32,102 bases of DNA from Bacteroidaceae bacterium (GCA_017651505.1 JAGCCV010000018.1:1-32102); one strand, 5' to 3'; counted from the first letter of the stretch, positions 16,906-27,078 are shown. Notes: a model not told the origin generated them from the letters alone. Made by a program: numbers and translations.

Positions 16906-18024
16906 TTACTTGAAAATTCTTGGAGCAAGGTCGCGGAGGTTGTGGCGCCAAACATGCCAGCTATGGCCACCAGGCATTTCGCTGAACTCATATTTGATAC
17001 CTGCCTCGTCAAACAATTTAAGGGTTTCCTTACAGTTGTTGTAAGCAATGTCCTCAGGGCCACCTTGTGTAAATACCAACTGCTTGATATTGGCATTGAT
17101 CTTGGCAGCATCGTTCTTCAGGTGGATGCGCTCGGCCTCATATTTGTTCTTGTCGCCAGGAGCAAAAGAAGAGCTGAGTACCCATACATAGCTGAACATT
17201 TCGGGATGATAGAGGGCAGTCTCCATGGTTTCCATGCCACCCATCGACAATCCTGCCATAGCACGATGATCCTTGTCGGTCAGCACACGATAGTTGTCTT
17301 CGATATATGGAATAATGCTCTGAATCATGTCTTCAGCAAACACGGGCACCTCGCCCTGGATGTTGCCATCGGGCATGTCGATGCTGCCGTTTGGCATTAC
17401 CACAATCATAGGCACCATCTTGCCTTCTGCCAAGAGGTTGTCGAGGATGAAACCTGCATGACCAACACCAGGCCAAGAGGTATCATTATCGCCACCACCA
17501 TGTACTAAGTAGAGAACAGGCAATTTGTCGGCACTCTTCTCATAGCCGGCGGGTGTCCATACATGCATACGGCGCATCTCTTTCAGCGGCTTGGAGTAAT
17601 ACCAACGTTGGGCAACAGCGCCATGAGGCACGTCTTTATTTACAAAGAAAGCGTTAGGGTCGGTGGCTACTACTGCTAAAGCACGGGCATTGGCTACGCC
17701 TGCATCTTTAGCATCCTGAACGGTAACTCCATCCACTACAAAGTTGTAACGATATACGCCATCTTTTACTCCCGGAATGGTAGCCGACCAAACGCCCACA
17801 TCATTTTTCACTACATTTACGGGCTGACCGAAAGGAGCACATTCCGCACTGATTCTCACTTCCTTGGCATTAGGAGCATAGATGCTGAAAGTAACATCTC
17901 CCTTAGGAGAAACTCTGACAGACTGTAATGTGTCATTTGGAGTAGGAGTGCGGCGGAACTGTGCCGCAACGGGCAATGTGACTGCTATAGCCATCGCCAT
18001 CATGAAGAACTTTGTAAAATTCAT
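16906..18024 (-). CDS. Secreted CE1-like esterase with N-terminal E-set domain (paralogue 1)
   Basis: First gene of the esterase operon, with the same architecture as its neighbour. Signal peptide (MNFTKFFMMAMAIAVTLPVA), E-set domain (about 40-125: FSIYAPNAKEVRISAE), then the hydrolase with LPVLYLVHGGGDNDTSW, nucleophile Ser in AGLSMGGMET, acid Asp in GGPEDIAYN, and His in PGGHSWHVWRH. It is 372 residues from the chosen start. An ATG 30 nt further upstream (18054) is in frame, but the promoter predicted at 18056-18086 would start transcription near 18049, and the signal peptide begins cleanly at 18024. Substrate is probably feruloyl or acetyl esters of xylan; this is family inference. Confidence 0.9.
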   Translation of the reverse strand: MNFTKFFMMAMAIAVTLPVAAQFRRTPTPNDTLQSVRVSPKGDVTFSIYAPNAKEVRISAECAPFGQPVNVVKNDVGVWSATIPGVKDGVYRYNFVVDGVTVQDAKDAGVANARALAVVATDPNAFFVNKDVPHGAVAQRWYYSKPLKEMRRMHVWTPAGYEKSADKLPVLYLVHGGGDNDTSWPGVGHAGFILDNLLAEGKMVPMIVVMPNGSIDMPDGNIQGEVPVFAEDMIQSIIPYIEDNYRVLTDKDHRAMAGLSMGGMETMETALYHPEMFSYVWVLSSSFAPGDKNKYEAERIHLKNDAAKINANIKQLVFTQGGPEDIAYNNCKETLKLFDEAGIKYEFSEMPGGHSWHVWRHNLRDLAPRIFK

Positions 18025-18055
18025 TATTAAAGGTATTAAATTTATTTTTAACATA

Positions 18056-18086
18056 CAAATGTAGTACTTTGAGCTGAAATGTGAAA
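18056..18086 (-). promoter_or_regulatory. Probable promoter of the esterase operon
   Basis: TTTC (18086-18083, one mismatch to TTTG), 19 bp, TACATTTG (18063-18056). Start near 18049, 25 nt before the chosen ATG. The -33 element lies in the loop of the hairpin at 18068-18100. Confidence 0.5.
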
Positions 18087-18100
18087 ATATTCAGCTCAAA
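18068..18100 (-). terminator. Hairpin immediately after rnhB, probable terminator
   Basis: An 11-bp perfect stem (18068-18078 with 18090-18100, 11-nt loop) starting 3 nt past the rnhB stop. No strong T run follows on the minus strand, so termination efficiency is uncertain. Confidence 0.5.
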
Positions 18101-18102
18101 AT

Positions 18103-18702
18103 TTAAAAATTAAGTGAAAGTTGCCCGTCGCCCAGTAAGTTATAGCTCATGCGATGAAATGGTGTCACTCCCATTTTCTTAATTGCCTCCCGGTGTGCCT
18201 TGGTGGGGTAGCCCTTGTTCTTACGCCATCCATAACCAGAATATTGTACGTCGAGCTCATTCATGTAGTCATCACGGTAAGTTTTTGCCAAGATAGAGGC
18301 AGCTGCTATGCTTAAATACTTACCGTCACCTTTGACCACGGTTTGGTAAGGAATGTTTCCGTAAGGCTTGAAGCGATTCCCGTCCACTATGATGTGCAAA
18401 GGTTGTGGCTTGAGCTGTTCTATGGCCCGGTGCATCGCTAATATTGAGGCGTTGAGAATATTAATCTTGTCAATTTCCTCAGGAGTAACAATTCCTATTG
18501 CCCAAGCTATCGCGTCTCGCTCAATAATGGGGCGCAATAAATAGCGCTGGTGTTCGCTGAGTTGCTTTGAGTCGTTAAGTGTCTCGTTCTGGTAATCATT
18601 GGGCAAGATGACGGCAGCGGCATATACGGCTCCTGCCAGACAGCCCCTGCCTGCTTCGTCGCAACCCGCTTCTAATGTGTCATTTAAATAAGGTAATAGC
18701 AT
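18103..18702 (-). CDS. rnhB: Ribonuclease HII
   Basis: Cuts RNA-DNA hybrids and removes single ribonucleotides from DNA. The active site opens with [18 protein letters not shown] (Asp15, Glu16 in this numbering), followed by [20 protein letters not shown] with a catalytic Asp, and [17 protein letters not shown]. The C-terminus contains the [11 protein letters not shown] block. The start at 18702 gives 199 residues, normal for the family. ATGs at 18720 and 18726 are in frame, but a good promoter at 18724-18753 predicts a transcript starting near 18717, which would exclude both; AAAAGAGA lies just before the chosen ATG. It diverges from the first TIM-barrel gene. Confidence 0.93.
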   Translation of the reverse strand: MLLPYLNDTLEAGCDEAGRGCLAGAVYAAAVILPNDYQNETLNDSKQLSEHQRYLLRPIIERDAIAWAIGIVTPEEIDKINILNASILAMHRAIEQLKPQPLHIIVDGNRFKPYGNIPYQTVVKGDGKYLSIAAASILAKTYRDDYMNELDVQYSGYGWRKNKGYPTKAHREAIKKMGVTPFHRMSYNLLGDGQLSLNF

Positions 18703-18723
18703 ATTCTCTTTTATTTTCATGCC

Positions 18724-18753
18724 CAAAATTAGGGAATATTGCTGAATTGCAAA
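18724..18753 (-). promoter_or_regulatory. Promoter of rnhB
   Basis: TTTG (18753-18750), 18 bp, TAATTTTG (18731-18724). The spacer is one short of the usual 19-21. Predicted start near 18717, which argues for the internal ATG at 18702. Confidence 0.6.
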
Positions 18754-18784
18754 AGACTGTTGAAAACTTTTTCTAACGAAATAC

Positions 18785-18815
18785 TTTGAATTCTCGTAAA
18801 AAAGTTATAACTTTG
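18785..18815 (+). promoter_or_regulatory. Promoter of the first TIM-barrel gene
   Basis: TTTG (18785-18788), 19 bp, TAACTTTG (18808-18815): full consensus. Start near 18822, leader about 36 nt. Confidence 0.75.
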
Positions 18816-18857
18816 AAACCAAATAGAGTTTTTTAATTTCTTATTAATTATTTTATT

Positions 18858-19886
18858 ATGGCAAACAGAAGAGAATTTCTGAAGAGTGCGTCATTTTTGA
18901 CGCTGGGTGCCATGGCGGCTTCTAAGTTGAGTGCTGCTAATGGCATGAATGGTGTTGATGGCATCTCTGGTGCTACAACACAGGCTCCTATGGCTGGCTC
19001 TAACCTCGGTTTCCAGGCTTATTCTCTCGGTGGTGAGTTGCTGAATGATCCAGCTAACGCACTGAAGAAGATGAAGAGCTATGGTTACGATCAGGTAGAA
19101 TTGGCATTCTATGGCTTTGACGACGCCAAGGGTCATGGTCAGTTCTCGAGCTTCGGCGGTGGTGCTCCCACATCTGCTGCTGATTTCAAGAAGATGGCTG
19201 ATGACGCGGGCATCAAGATCGTTAGCTCACACATGACACCTAACTTGCAGCGTGGTGCTAAGTACGACAAGAGTACTGAAACTCAGATTTTGGACTTCTG
19301 GAAGAAGATTATTCCAGACCACAAGATGTTTGGTGTTGAGTACATCGTACAGCCAAGTCTGCCTCAGATTAGTAATCTTGAGGATGCACAGGCTGTTGCT
19401 GACATTTTCAACAAAGTGGGTGCTTTGCTGAAAGAGAATGGCATCAAGTTTGGTTACCACAACCACAGCAATGAGTTCAATAAGGTAGTTCCTGGTGGTG
19501 AGGCTGCAACACCTTATTATCAGCGTGCTTTCCGTCGTCCTGGTGATACTTCTCCAGAGCCTAAGACTATTGAGGAAGTATTCATTGAGGGTACCGAAGC
19601 TCAGAACGTGCTCTTCGAGCTTGACTGCTACTGGACCGTTATGGGTCAGCAGGATCCTATTGTATGGATTAATAAATATAAGGATCGCATCCAGCTCCTG
19701 CACATTAAGGACTTCATTGTTATCGGTGCTTCAGGTGCTATGAACTTTGAGAATATCTTCAGCAATTTCTATGCAAACGGTCATCGCAACTGGTTTGTAG
19801 AAATCGAAGATATCAATAGTGGCAAGCAGCTCGAACGTGCTGAGGCAAGTGCAAAGTGGCTTAAGAGCAAGGGCTTTGTAAAATAA
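18858..19886 (+). CDS. Tat-signal sugar isomerase/epimerase-like TIM-barrel protein (paralogue 1)
   Basis: Exported member of the xylose isomerase-like TIM-barrel superfamily (AP_endonuc_2 type); the exact reaction is unknown. The N-terminus has a twin-arginine-like signal (NRREFLKSASFLTLGAMAA) and, unlike its two neighbours, no lipobox Cys: the site reads AASKLSA. It is therefore predicted soluble after cleavage. Likely metal or substrate residues lie in GYHNHSNEF, VLFELDCYW, LLHIKDF and WFVEIEDINSGKQ. Length 342 residues. It has its own consensus promoter and terminator. Bacteroidetes relatives often sit in sugar-catabolism loci, but nothing here names a sugar. Confidence 0.85.
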   Translation: MANRREFLKSASFLTLGAMAASKLSAANGMNGVDGISGATTQAPMAGSNLGFQAYSLGGELLNDPANALKKMKSYGYDQVELAFYGFDDAKGHGQFSSFGGGAPTSAADFKKMADDAGIKIVSSHMTPNLQRGAKYDKSTETQILDFWKKIIPDHKMFGVEYIVQPSLPQISNLEDAQAVADIFNKVGALLKENGIKFGYHNHSNEFNKVVPGGEAATPYYQRAFRRPGDTSPEPKTIEEVFIEGTEAQNVLFELDCYWTVMGQQDPIVWINKYKDRIQLLHIKDFIVIGASGAMNFENIFSNFYANGHRNWFVEIEDINSGKQLERAEASAKWLKSKGFVK

Positions 19887-19915
19887 TACGAAAAACATTG
19901 GGTTAAAATTATAGA

Positions 19916-19950
19916 CAGAGCTGGCTGTGAAGCCGGCTCTGCTCTTTTTA
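19916..19950 (+). terminator. Terminator after TIM-barrel paralogue 1
   Basis: 19916-19925 pairs with 19932-19941 (10 bp, one G-U, 6-nt loop), followed by CTCTTTTTA. Confidence 0.85.
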
Positions 19951-20066
19951 TGCCCTTTCATAGGTAAAAATCAATGCTTTTTAATAAATTTATTCATTAT
20001 AATAGGTATAATCTCAATAAAAAAAACTAACTTTACAGCCAAATTACACTAATATTAGTAAAAATT

Positions 20067-21068
20067 ATGGTTAATAGAAGAGATTTTCTGAAGAGCGCTT
20101 CCATGTTATCACTGGGCGCTTTGGCTGCTTGTAACTCTAAGGAGACTGCAGCTGCTCCTGCTGCTGAGGTTAACAACCCAGACAAGAACTTTGGTTTACA
20201 AATTTACACTTTAGGCAACGAGTTGTATGCCGGCAATTTGGCAGACAATTTCAAGCGTCTGAATGGCATGGGCTTCAAGTACATTGAGCTGGCTGGTTAC
20301 GATGTAAATACCAATAAGGTGGGTGGCGTTGATTTCACCGAATTCAAGAAGATGGCTAATGATGCAGGTTTGGCTATCCCTAGCTCACATGTTAATGCTC
20401 CTGGTTTGTTCTCTGGTGTTGCTGGTCGTGAGAGCCGTGATGGTAGTGACGGTCAGTTCAATCGTTCTATGATTGACAAGGTGGCTGAGTCATTTAAGAA
20501 GGTGGCTGATGATCATGCAGCTCAGGGCATCGAGTATGTTGTTCATCCAATGATGGCTTACCTGAATACAGAGGATGACGTGAAGGCCTTTGCAGAGATG
20601 TTGAACAAGAGTGGTGAGATATTCAAGGCTGCTGGTATCAAGTTCGGTTACCATCACCACAACATGGAGTTCGCTCGCATGGTGCCTGGCGTAGCTGGTT
20701 TCCGTCTGCCTACCGTTCTGACTCCGCTGACAGCTGCTGATGGTCCTATGATTATGGATTTGCTGATGGACAACACCGATCCTGCTAATGTATGCTATGA
20801 AATGGATACTTACTGGACCGTTATGGGTCAGCAGGATCCTGTGGTTTGGTTGCAGAAACGTGCTGACCGCATCAAGCTGATGCACGTGAAGGACTTCGTT
20901 GTTCTGGGTGATTCTGGCGCTATGAATTTCAAGAACATCTTCGAGCAGTTCTATAAGAATGGCAACCAGTATCTATTCTGCGAAATTGAGGATATCGATA
21001 GTGGCAAGCAAATGGAACGCGTGGAGGCTTCTATGAAGTTTATCAATGCTCAGCCTTGGGTTAAATAA
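20067..21068 (+). CDS. Tat-signal TIM-barrel lipoprotein, sugar isomerase/epimerase-like (paralogue 2)
   Basis: Same family as its neighbours. The signal NRRDFLKSASMLSLGALAAC combines a twin-arginine-type motif with a lipobox, so it is predicted to be exported folded and lipid-anchored at Cys22. A low-complexity Ala/Glu linker follows, then the barrel. Conserved blocks are IELAGYDVN, SSHVNAPG, EYVVHPMMA, FGYHHHNMEF (metal or substrate His), CYEMDTYWTVMGQQDP, LMHVKDF and CEIEDIDSGKQMERVE. It is complete at 333 residues. Only a weak -7-like box (TAACTTTA, 20028-20035) is seen upstream, and a terminator follows. Confidence 0.85.
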   Translation: MVNRRDFLKSASMLSLGALAACNSKETAAAPAAEVNNPDKNFGLQIYTLGNELYAGNLADNFKRLNGMGFKYIELAGYDVNTNKVGGVDFTEFKKMANDAGLAIPSSHVNAPGLFSGVAGRESRDGSDGQFNRSMIDKVAESFKKVADDHAAQGIEYVVHPMMAYLNTEDDVKAFAEMLNKSGEIFKAAGIKFGYHHHNMEFARMVPGVAGFRLPTVLTPLTAADGPMIMDLLMDNTDPANVCYEMDTYWTVMGQQDPVVWLQKRADRIKLMHVKDFVVLGDSGAMNFKNIFEQFYKNGNQYLFCEIEDIDSGKQMERVEASMKFINAQPWVK

Positions 21069-21083
21069 ATAAACTATAGCATC

Positions 21084-21120
21084 GAGGGCATAGCTTAGTG
21101 AAAGCTGTGCCTTCAATTTT
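21084..21120 (+). terminator. Terminator-like hairpin after TIM-barrel paralogue 2
   Basis: A 13-bp stem with two G-U pairs (21084-21096 with 21102-21114, 5-nt loop) followed by AATTTT. The T run is short, so read-through into paralogue 3, which has no clear promoter of its own, is plausible. Confidence 0.7.
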
Positions 21121-21149
21121 AATACACCATATTTATATTAATAACAGAA

Positions 21150-22151
21150 ATGATCAATAGAAGAGATTTCTTAAAGAGCGCTTCTCTCCTGTCATTAGGC
21201 GCTTTGGCAGCTTGTAACGCAAAGGAAGCTACACCAGCTGCTCCTGTAGAGAACAAGAACAAGGGTTTAGGTTTGCAGATTTATACACTGGGTCCGGAAC
21301 TGACTCAGGGCGACTTGTCAGCTAACATGAAGCGCATTCGTGAGATGGGCATCAAAAACCTCGAGCTTGCAGGTTACAACGCAGATCAGCACAACATCAG
21401 CGGTGTTTCATTGGATGACTTCAAGAAGGCAGCTGAGGATAACGATCTGAAGATCGTAAGCTCACATGTTACCCCTAACGTCCTGATGGGTGGCATGTTC
21501 CAGCGTCCTGGTGCTCCTGCACAGAAGCCTAAGACCTTGAAGGAAATGGTGAACGATGTTAAGGAGTTCTGGAAGCCGGTTGTTGAAGACCACGCTAAGC
21601 TGGGCGTTGAATACCTGGTTCAGCCTATGATGCCTCCAAGAACCATTAACAATATTGAAGATGCTAAAGACTTTGCTAACCTGCTGAACGTATCAGGCGA
21701 GGTTGTAAAGACTGGTGGCATCCAGTTTGGTTACCACAACCACAACATGGAGATGGCTAAGGTGACAGCTGATAGCCAGGCTGCTGTTCTGGGCGACCTG
21801 TTCTCAGGCATGGGCATGCGTGATGCACAGATCATTGAAGACCTCTACATGGACAACACCGATCCAGCTAACGTTATCTTCGAGCTCGATGTTTACTGGA
21901 CCGTTATGGGTCAGCAGGATCCTGTGGCTTGGCTGACTCGTCGTGCTGATCGTATCAAGATGTTGCACATCAAGGACTTCATGGTACTGGGCGCTTCTGG
22001 TGCTATGAACTTCAAGAACATCTTCGAAAAGTTCTATGCTAATGGCAACAAGTACTTCTTCATTGAGATTGAAGATACCAACAGCGGTAAGCAGTTTGAG
22101 CGTCTTGAGGAGTCTGCAAGATTCTTGAATCTGTCTGATTTCGTAAAGTAA
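21150..22151 (+). CDS. Tat-signal TIM-barrel lipoprotein, sugar isomerase/epimerase-like (paralogue 3)
   Basis: Third tandem copy, closest to paralogue 2. Twin-arginine-plus-lipobox signal NRRDFLKSASLLSLGALAAC; predicted lipid anchor Cys22. Blocks match paralogue 2: LELAGYNADQ, VSSHVTPNV, EYLVQPMMPP, FGYHNHNMEM, IFELDVYWTVMGQQDP, MLHIKDF and IEIEDTNSGKQFERLE. 333 residues, complete. No convincing promoter lies in the 81-nt gap before it, so it may depend on read-through from paralogue 2. A strong terminator follows. The catalytic reaction is not known from sequence. Confidence 0.85.
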   Translation: MINRRDFLKSASLLSLGALAACNAKEATPAAPVENKNKGLGLQIYTLGPELTQGDLSANMKRIREMGIKNLELAGYNADQHNISGVSLDDFKKAAEDNDLKIVSSHVTPNVLMGGMFQRPGAPAQKPKTLKEMVNDVKEFWKPVVEDHAKLGVEYLVQPMMPPRTINNIEDAKDFANLLNVSGEVVKTGGIQFGYHNHNMEMAKVTADSQAAVLGDLFSGMGMRDAQIIEDLYMDNTDPANVIFELDVYWTVMGQQDPVAWLTRRADRIKMLHIKDFMVLGASGAMNFKNIFEKFYANGNKYFFIEIEDTNSGKQFERLEESARFLNLSDFVK

Positions 22152-22171
22152 TTTAACGTAACATAAAATTA

Positions 22172-22209
22172 TAAGGCATAGTCCCATAGGGTTATGCCTT
22201 ATTTTTTTT
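22172..22209 (+). terminator. Terminator after TIM-barrel paralogue 3
   Basis: 9-bp perfect stem (22172-22180 with 22193-22201) followed by eight T. The T run leads straight into the -33 element of the gpmI promoter. Confidence 0.85.
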
Positions 22210-22238
22210 GCATGTTATGCATAATATTTGTACTTTTG
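22207..22238 (+). promoter_or_regulatory. Promoter of gpmI
   Basis: TTTG (22207-22210), 20 bp, TACTTTTG (22231-22238): full consensus. Start near 22245, leader about 35 nt. Its first bases are also the T tract of the preceding terminator. Confidence 0.78.
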
Positions 22239-22279
22239 CAGTTTGATAACTGGAAGTACAAATTAATACATATAGACAT

Positions 22280-23797
22280 ATGGCTAAAAAAGCTCTTTTA
22301 ATGATTTTGGATGGATGGGGCGTTGGTGACCGACAGAAAGACGATGTGATTTCTTGCACTCCAACTCCTTACTGGGACTATCTGTTGGCTAACTATCCCA
22401 ACTCTCAGCTCCAGGCATCTGGCGAGAACGTGGGTCTGCCTGATGGACAGATGGGTAACTCCGAGGTTGGTCACTTGAATATCGGTGCAGGTCGCATCGT
22501 ATATCAGGATCTGGTAAAGATTAATCGCGCCTGCAAAGATGGCAGCATCTTAAAAAACAAGGAAATTATCGCTGCTTACAGCTATGCTAAAGAAAAAGGT
22601 GTTGGTTTGCACATTATGGGTCTGACCAGCAATGGTGGTGTACACAGTTCTTTGGATCATCTTTTCAAGTTGTGCGACATTGCTAAGGAATATGGCTTAG
22701 AGGGCCGTACCTTCATCCACTGCCTTATGGACGGTCGTGATACTGACCCACGCAGCGGTAAGGGCTTTATCGAAGAGGTAGAAGCTCATTGCAAGCAAAG
22801 TGCTGGTGTAGTAGCGTCTATTATTGGTCGTTTCTACACTATGGATCGCGACAAGCGTTGGGAACGTGTTAAGGTGGGTTACGACCAACTGGTTTTAGGC
22901 GAAGGCAAGCAAAGTGACAATATGGTTCGCGCCATGCAGGAGTCATACGACGAAGGTGTGACTGATGAGTTCATCAAGCCTATCGTCAATAGCACCGTTG
23001 ATGGTCGTGTGAAGGAAGGCGATGTGTTCATCTTCTTTAACTACCGTAACGACCGTGCCAAGGAAATCACTACAGTACTGACGCAGCAGGATATGCCTGA
23101 ACATGGCATGCACACCATTAAGGATTTGCAGTTCTACTGCATGACTCCTTACGATGCGTCTTTCAAGGGTGTTCACATCCTGTTCGACAAGGAGAATGTG
23201 GAGAATACGTTGGGCGAATACCTGTCAAATAATGGCAAGAAGCAGTTGCATATAGCCGAGACAGAGAAGTATGCACATGTGACCTTCTTCTTCAATGGTG
23301 GACGTGAGGCTCCTTACGCTAACGAAGATCGTATTCTGGTACCTTCTCCAAAAGTGGCTACCTACGACCTAAAGCCAGAGATGAGTGCTTACGAGGTGAA
23401 GGACAAACTGGTGGCTGCTATTAACACCCAACAATATGACTTCATAGTGGTGAACTATGCCAATGGTGATATGGTGGGTCATACCGGTATCTATCCAGCT
23501 ATAGAGAAGGCCGTTGTGGCTATCGATAATTGCGTGAAGGATACTGTTGAGGCTGCTAAGGCTAATGACTATGAGGTGATTATTATCGCTGATCATGGTA
23601 ATGCCGACCATGCCCTTAACGAAGATGGAACACCTAACACTGCTCATTCGCTGAATCCTGTGCCTTTCGTTTATGTTACTACTAATAAAGATGCAAAGGT
23701 AGAGAATGGCGTGCTGGCTGATGTGGCTCCTTCTATTCTCCACATCATGGGTATGCCTCAGCCAGCTGAGATGACTGGAAACGATCTGATTAAATAA
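22280..23797 (+). CDS. gpmI: 2,3-bisphosphoglycerate-independent phosphoglycerate mutase
   Basis: Interconverts 3- and 2-phosphoglycerate in glycolysis with two Mn ions and a phosphoserine intermediate. ILDGWG (metal Asp11) and Ser61 in [14 protein letters not shown] (phosphorylated Ser) open the phosphatase domain. The inserted transferase domain holds [19 protein letters not shown] and [14 protein letters not shown]. The second metal set is [12 protein letters not shown] and [10 protein letters not shown], followed by [10 protein letters not shown]. Length 505 residues is standard. Monocistronic promoter; the DUF3109 gene 48 nt downstream may be co-transcribed. Confidence 0.97.
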   Translation: MAKKALLMILDGWGVGDRQKDDVISCTPTPYWDYLLANYPNSQLQASGENVGLPDGQMGNSEVGHLNIGAGRIVYQDLVKINRACKDGSILKNKEIIAAYSYAKEKGVGLHIMGLTSNGGVHSSLDHLFKLCDIAKEYGLEGRTFIHCLMDGRDTDPRSGKGFIEEVEAHCKQSAGVVASIIGRFYTMDRDKRWERVKVGYDQLVLGEGKQSDNMVRAMQESYDEGVTDEFIKPIVNSTVDGRVKEGDVFIFFNYRNDRAKEITTVLTQQDMPEHGMHTIKDLQFYCMTPYDASFKGVHILFDKENVENTLGEYLSNNGKKQLHIAETEKYAHVTFFFNGGREAPYANEDRILVPSPKVATYDLKPEMSAYEVKDKLVAAINTQQYDFIVVNYANGDMVGHTGIYPAIEKAVVAIDNCVKDTVEAAKANDYEVIIIADHGNADHALNEDGTPNTAHSLNPVPFVYVTTNKDAKVENGVLADVAPSILHIMGMPQPAEMTGNDLIK

Positions 23798-23804
23798 TTT
23801 TGCT

Positions 23805-23838
23805 CCTCCTCTGTTTAGGGGAGGTGCCCATTTGGGCA
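23805..23838 (+). repeat. Tandem hairpins in the gpmI-DUF3109 gap (REP-like)
   Basis: CCTCCTC/GGGGAGG (7 bp with one G-U, 23805-23811 and 23818-23824) directly abuts TGCCC/GGGCA (5 bp, 23825-23829 and 23834-23838), just before the next ATG. The base composition is more G-rich than the surrounding spacers. It resembles dispersed CTCC/GGAG intergenic repeats of Bacteroidetes genomes, an impression that needs a genome to test. Confidence 0.5.
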
Positions 23839-23845
23839 GAAGGGT

Positions 23846-24430
23846 ATGTATCAGATAGGAGATGTGCTGATAAGTGACGAGGTGCTGACAGAGCGTTTCG
23901 TTTGTGATATAAAGAAATGTATGGGTGCCTGCTGTATCGAAGGCGATGCAGGGGCACCTGTTGATTTGGATGAAATCATGCAAATCGAAGAGGTGTTGCC
24001 CATCATCTGGGATCAGCTCTCCATTCCTGCCCGCAAAGTCATTAACAAGCAAGGTGTGGCTTATACAGATATTGAGGGACAGTTGGTGACTTCAATTGTC
24101 AACAACAAAGACTGTGTCTTCACTTGTTACGATGAAAAAGGATGCTGTTATTGTGCCCTTGAGAAAGCTTATCGCGAGGGTATGACAAAGTTTTACAAAC
24201 CGCTTTCATGCCACCTTTATCCCATTCGCCACAAGAAAGTGGGTGACTTGGATGCTTTAAACTATCATCAATGGGAGGTGTGCAAGGCAGCTGTGCTATT
24301 GGGGCAACAAAAAGATGTGCGAGTCTATGAGTTTTTAAAAGAGCCGCTGATACGGAAATTTGGTAAAGATTGGTACGAGGAATTGCTTGATGCTGTGGCA
24401 GAACTGAAGAAACGGAAGTACATCGAGTAG
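23846..24430 (+). CDS. DUF3109 family cysteine-rich protein
   Basis: Function not established. A small cytoplasmic protein with cysteines at 20, 25, 29, 30, 90, 94, 100, 101, 103, 122 and 144, the pattern CDIKKCMGACC near the N-terminus and CVFTCYDEKGCCYC in the middle. SCHLYPIR follows near 122. Such clusters suggest a zinc or iron-sulfur site, as in the related Fe-S-binding YkgJ-type proteins; that is inference. Length 194 residues agrees with the family. It lies 48 nt after gpmI on the same strand with REP-like hairpins between and no clear promoter of its own. It ends at a bidirectional terminator shared with gyrB. Confidence 0.85.
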   Translation: MYQIGDVLISDEVLTERFVCDIKKCMGACCIEGDAGAPVDLDEIMQIEEVLPIIWDQLSIPARKVINKQGVAYTDIEGQLVTSIVNNKDCVFTCYDEKGCCYCALEKAYREGMTKFYKPLSCHLYPIRHKKVGDLDALNYHQWEVCKAAVLLGQQKDVRVYEFLKEPLIRKFGKDWYEELLDAVAELKKRKYIE

Positions 24431-24436
24431 AAAAAG

Positions 24437-24486
24437 AAACGCTCTGGTAAACGAGGGATATCCTGTTTCAGCCAGAGCGTTTTTGC
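24437..24486. terminator. Bidirectional terminator between DUF3109 gene and gyrB
   Basis: 11-bp perfect stem (24437-24447 with 24472-24482) with a 24-nt loop holding a further small stem (AGG..CCT). T runs lie on both sides (TTTTTGC TTTTT on plus, TTTCTTTTTCT on minus). It serves both converging genes. Confidence 0.85.
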
Positions 24487-24516
24487 TTTTTATTTATGTA
24501 AGGTGTGTGCTAACCT

Positions 24517-26538
<2,022 letters not shown>

Positions 26539-26541
26539 CTA

Positions 26542-26573
26542 CAAATATAGGGAAAATTGCGCAAATAGCCAAA
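26542..26573 (-). promoter_or_regulatory. Promoter of gyrB
   Basis: TTTG (26573-26570), 20 bp, TATATTTG (26549-26542): full consensus; start near 26535. Confidence 0.78.
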
Positions 26574-26604
26574 TATTTTTGTCTTTTCCCCTGTACTTTT
26601 AGAC

Positions 26605-26641
26605 AATAAAAATACAGGCTGAGTCTTATCAACTCAACCTG
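26605..26641 (-). terminator. Terminator after rpsT
   Basis: 10-bp stem with one G-U pair (26615-26624 with 26632-26641, 7-nt loop), then TATTTTTATT on the minus strand. It separates rpsT from the gyrB promoter. Confidence 0.8.
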
Positions 26642-26680
26642 TTTATAAGGTATGCAAGCAAAGCTTATTTCTATCTTTCC

Positions 26681-26935
26681 TTATGCCAGCTTATTGATGT
26701 ACTTAGCCAGCTTTGATTTCAAGTTACTAGCCTTGTTCTTGTGGATTACATGGGTCTTAGCCAACTTGTCCAGCAGCTTGGTAACGCTTGGCAACATTGA
26801 AGTAGCCTCTTCCTTGTTAGTGGTTGCACGAAGCTTGCGTACAGCGTTTCTCATGGTTTTACCATAATATCTGTTGTGCAGTCTTCTTTTCTCTGCTTGT
26901 CTGATTCTTTTTAGCGCTGATTTATGATTTGCCAT
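26681..26935 (-). CDS. rpsT: 30S ribosomal protein S20
   Basis: Small basic protein that binds 16S rRNA early in 30S assembly. The N-terminus [20 protein letters not shown] is characteristic, and the rest is a three-helix, Lys/Arg-rich chain. Length 84 residues matches the family. It lies 42 nt downstream of tRNA-Glu on the same strand, with no promoter between, so the two are probably one transcript from the promoter at 27079-27109. Terminator follows. Confidence 0.97.
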   Translation of the reverse strand: MANHKSALKRIRQAEKRRLHNRYYGKTMRNAVRKLRATTNKEEATSMLPSVTKLLDKLAKTHVIHKNKASNLKSKLAKYINKLA

Positions 26936-26977
26936 CTCGACTAATCTTTTTAAATTGTTATTTATTATTATTAATTG

Positions 26978-27049
26978 TAGCCCATAGCAGAGTCGAACTG
27001 CTCTTTAGAGAATGAAAATCTCTCATCCTAGCCGATAGACGAATGGGCC
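26978..27049 (-). tRNA. tRNA-Glu (anticodon TTC)
   Basis: 72 nt. Acceptor stem GGCCCAT with ATGGGCT (G1-U wobble), D arm GTC..GAT, anticodon stem AGAGA with TCTCT around loop TTTTCAT, 4-nt variable region, T arm AGCAG-TTCGACT-CTGCT, discriminator A. Anticodon at plus 27014-27016. CCA is not encoded. Confidence 0.93.
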
Positions 27050-27078
27050 TCCATTATTTTTTTGCCGTTAAGCGGTTG

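Noticed and set aside
23369-24052. 227-codon minus-strand frame across gpmI and the DUF3109 gene
   Set aside because: Antisense to two well-supported genes and spans their intergenic hairpins; no recognisable motif or start signal.
26978-27049. tRNA-Glu as an integration (att) site
   Set aside because: No duplicated 3' tRNA fragment and no integrase nearby; neighbours are core genes rpsT and recO.
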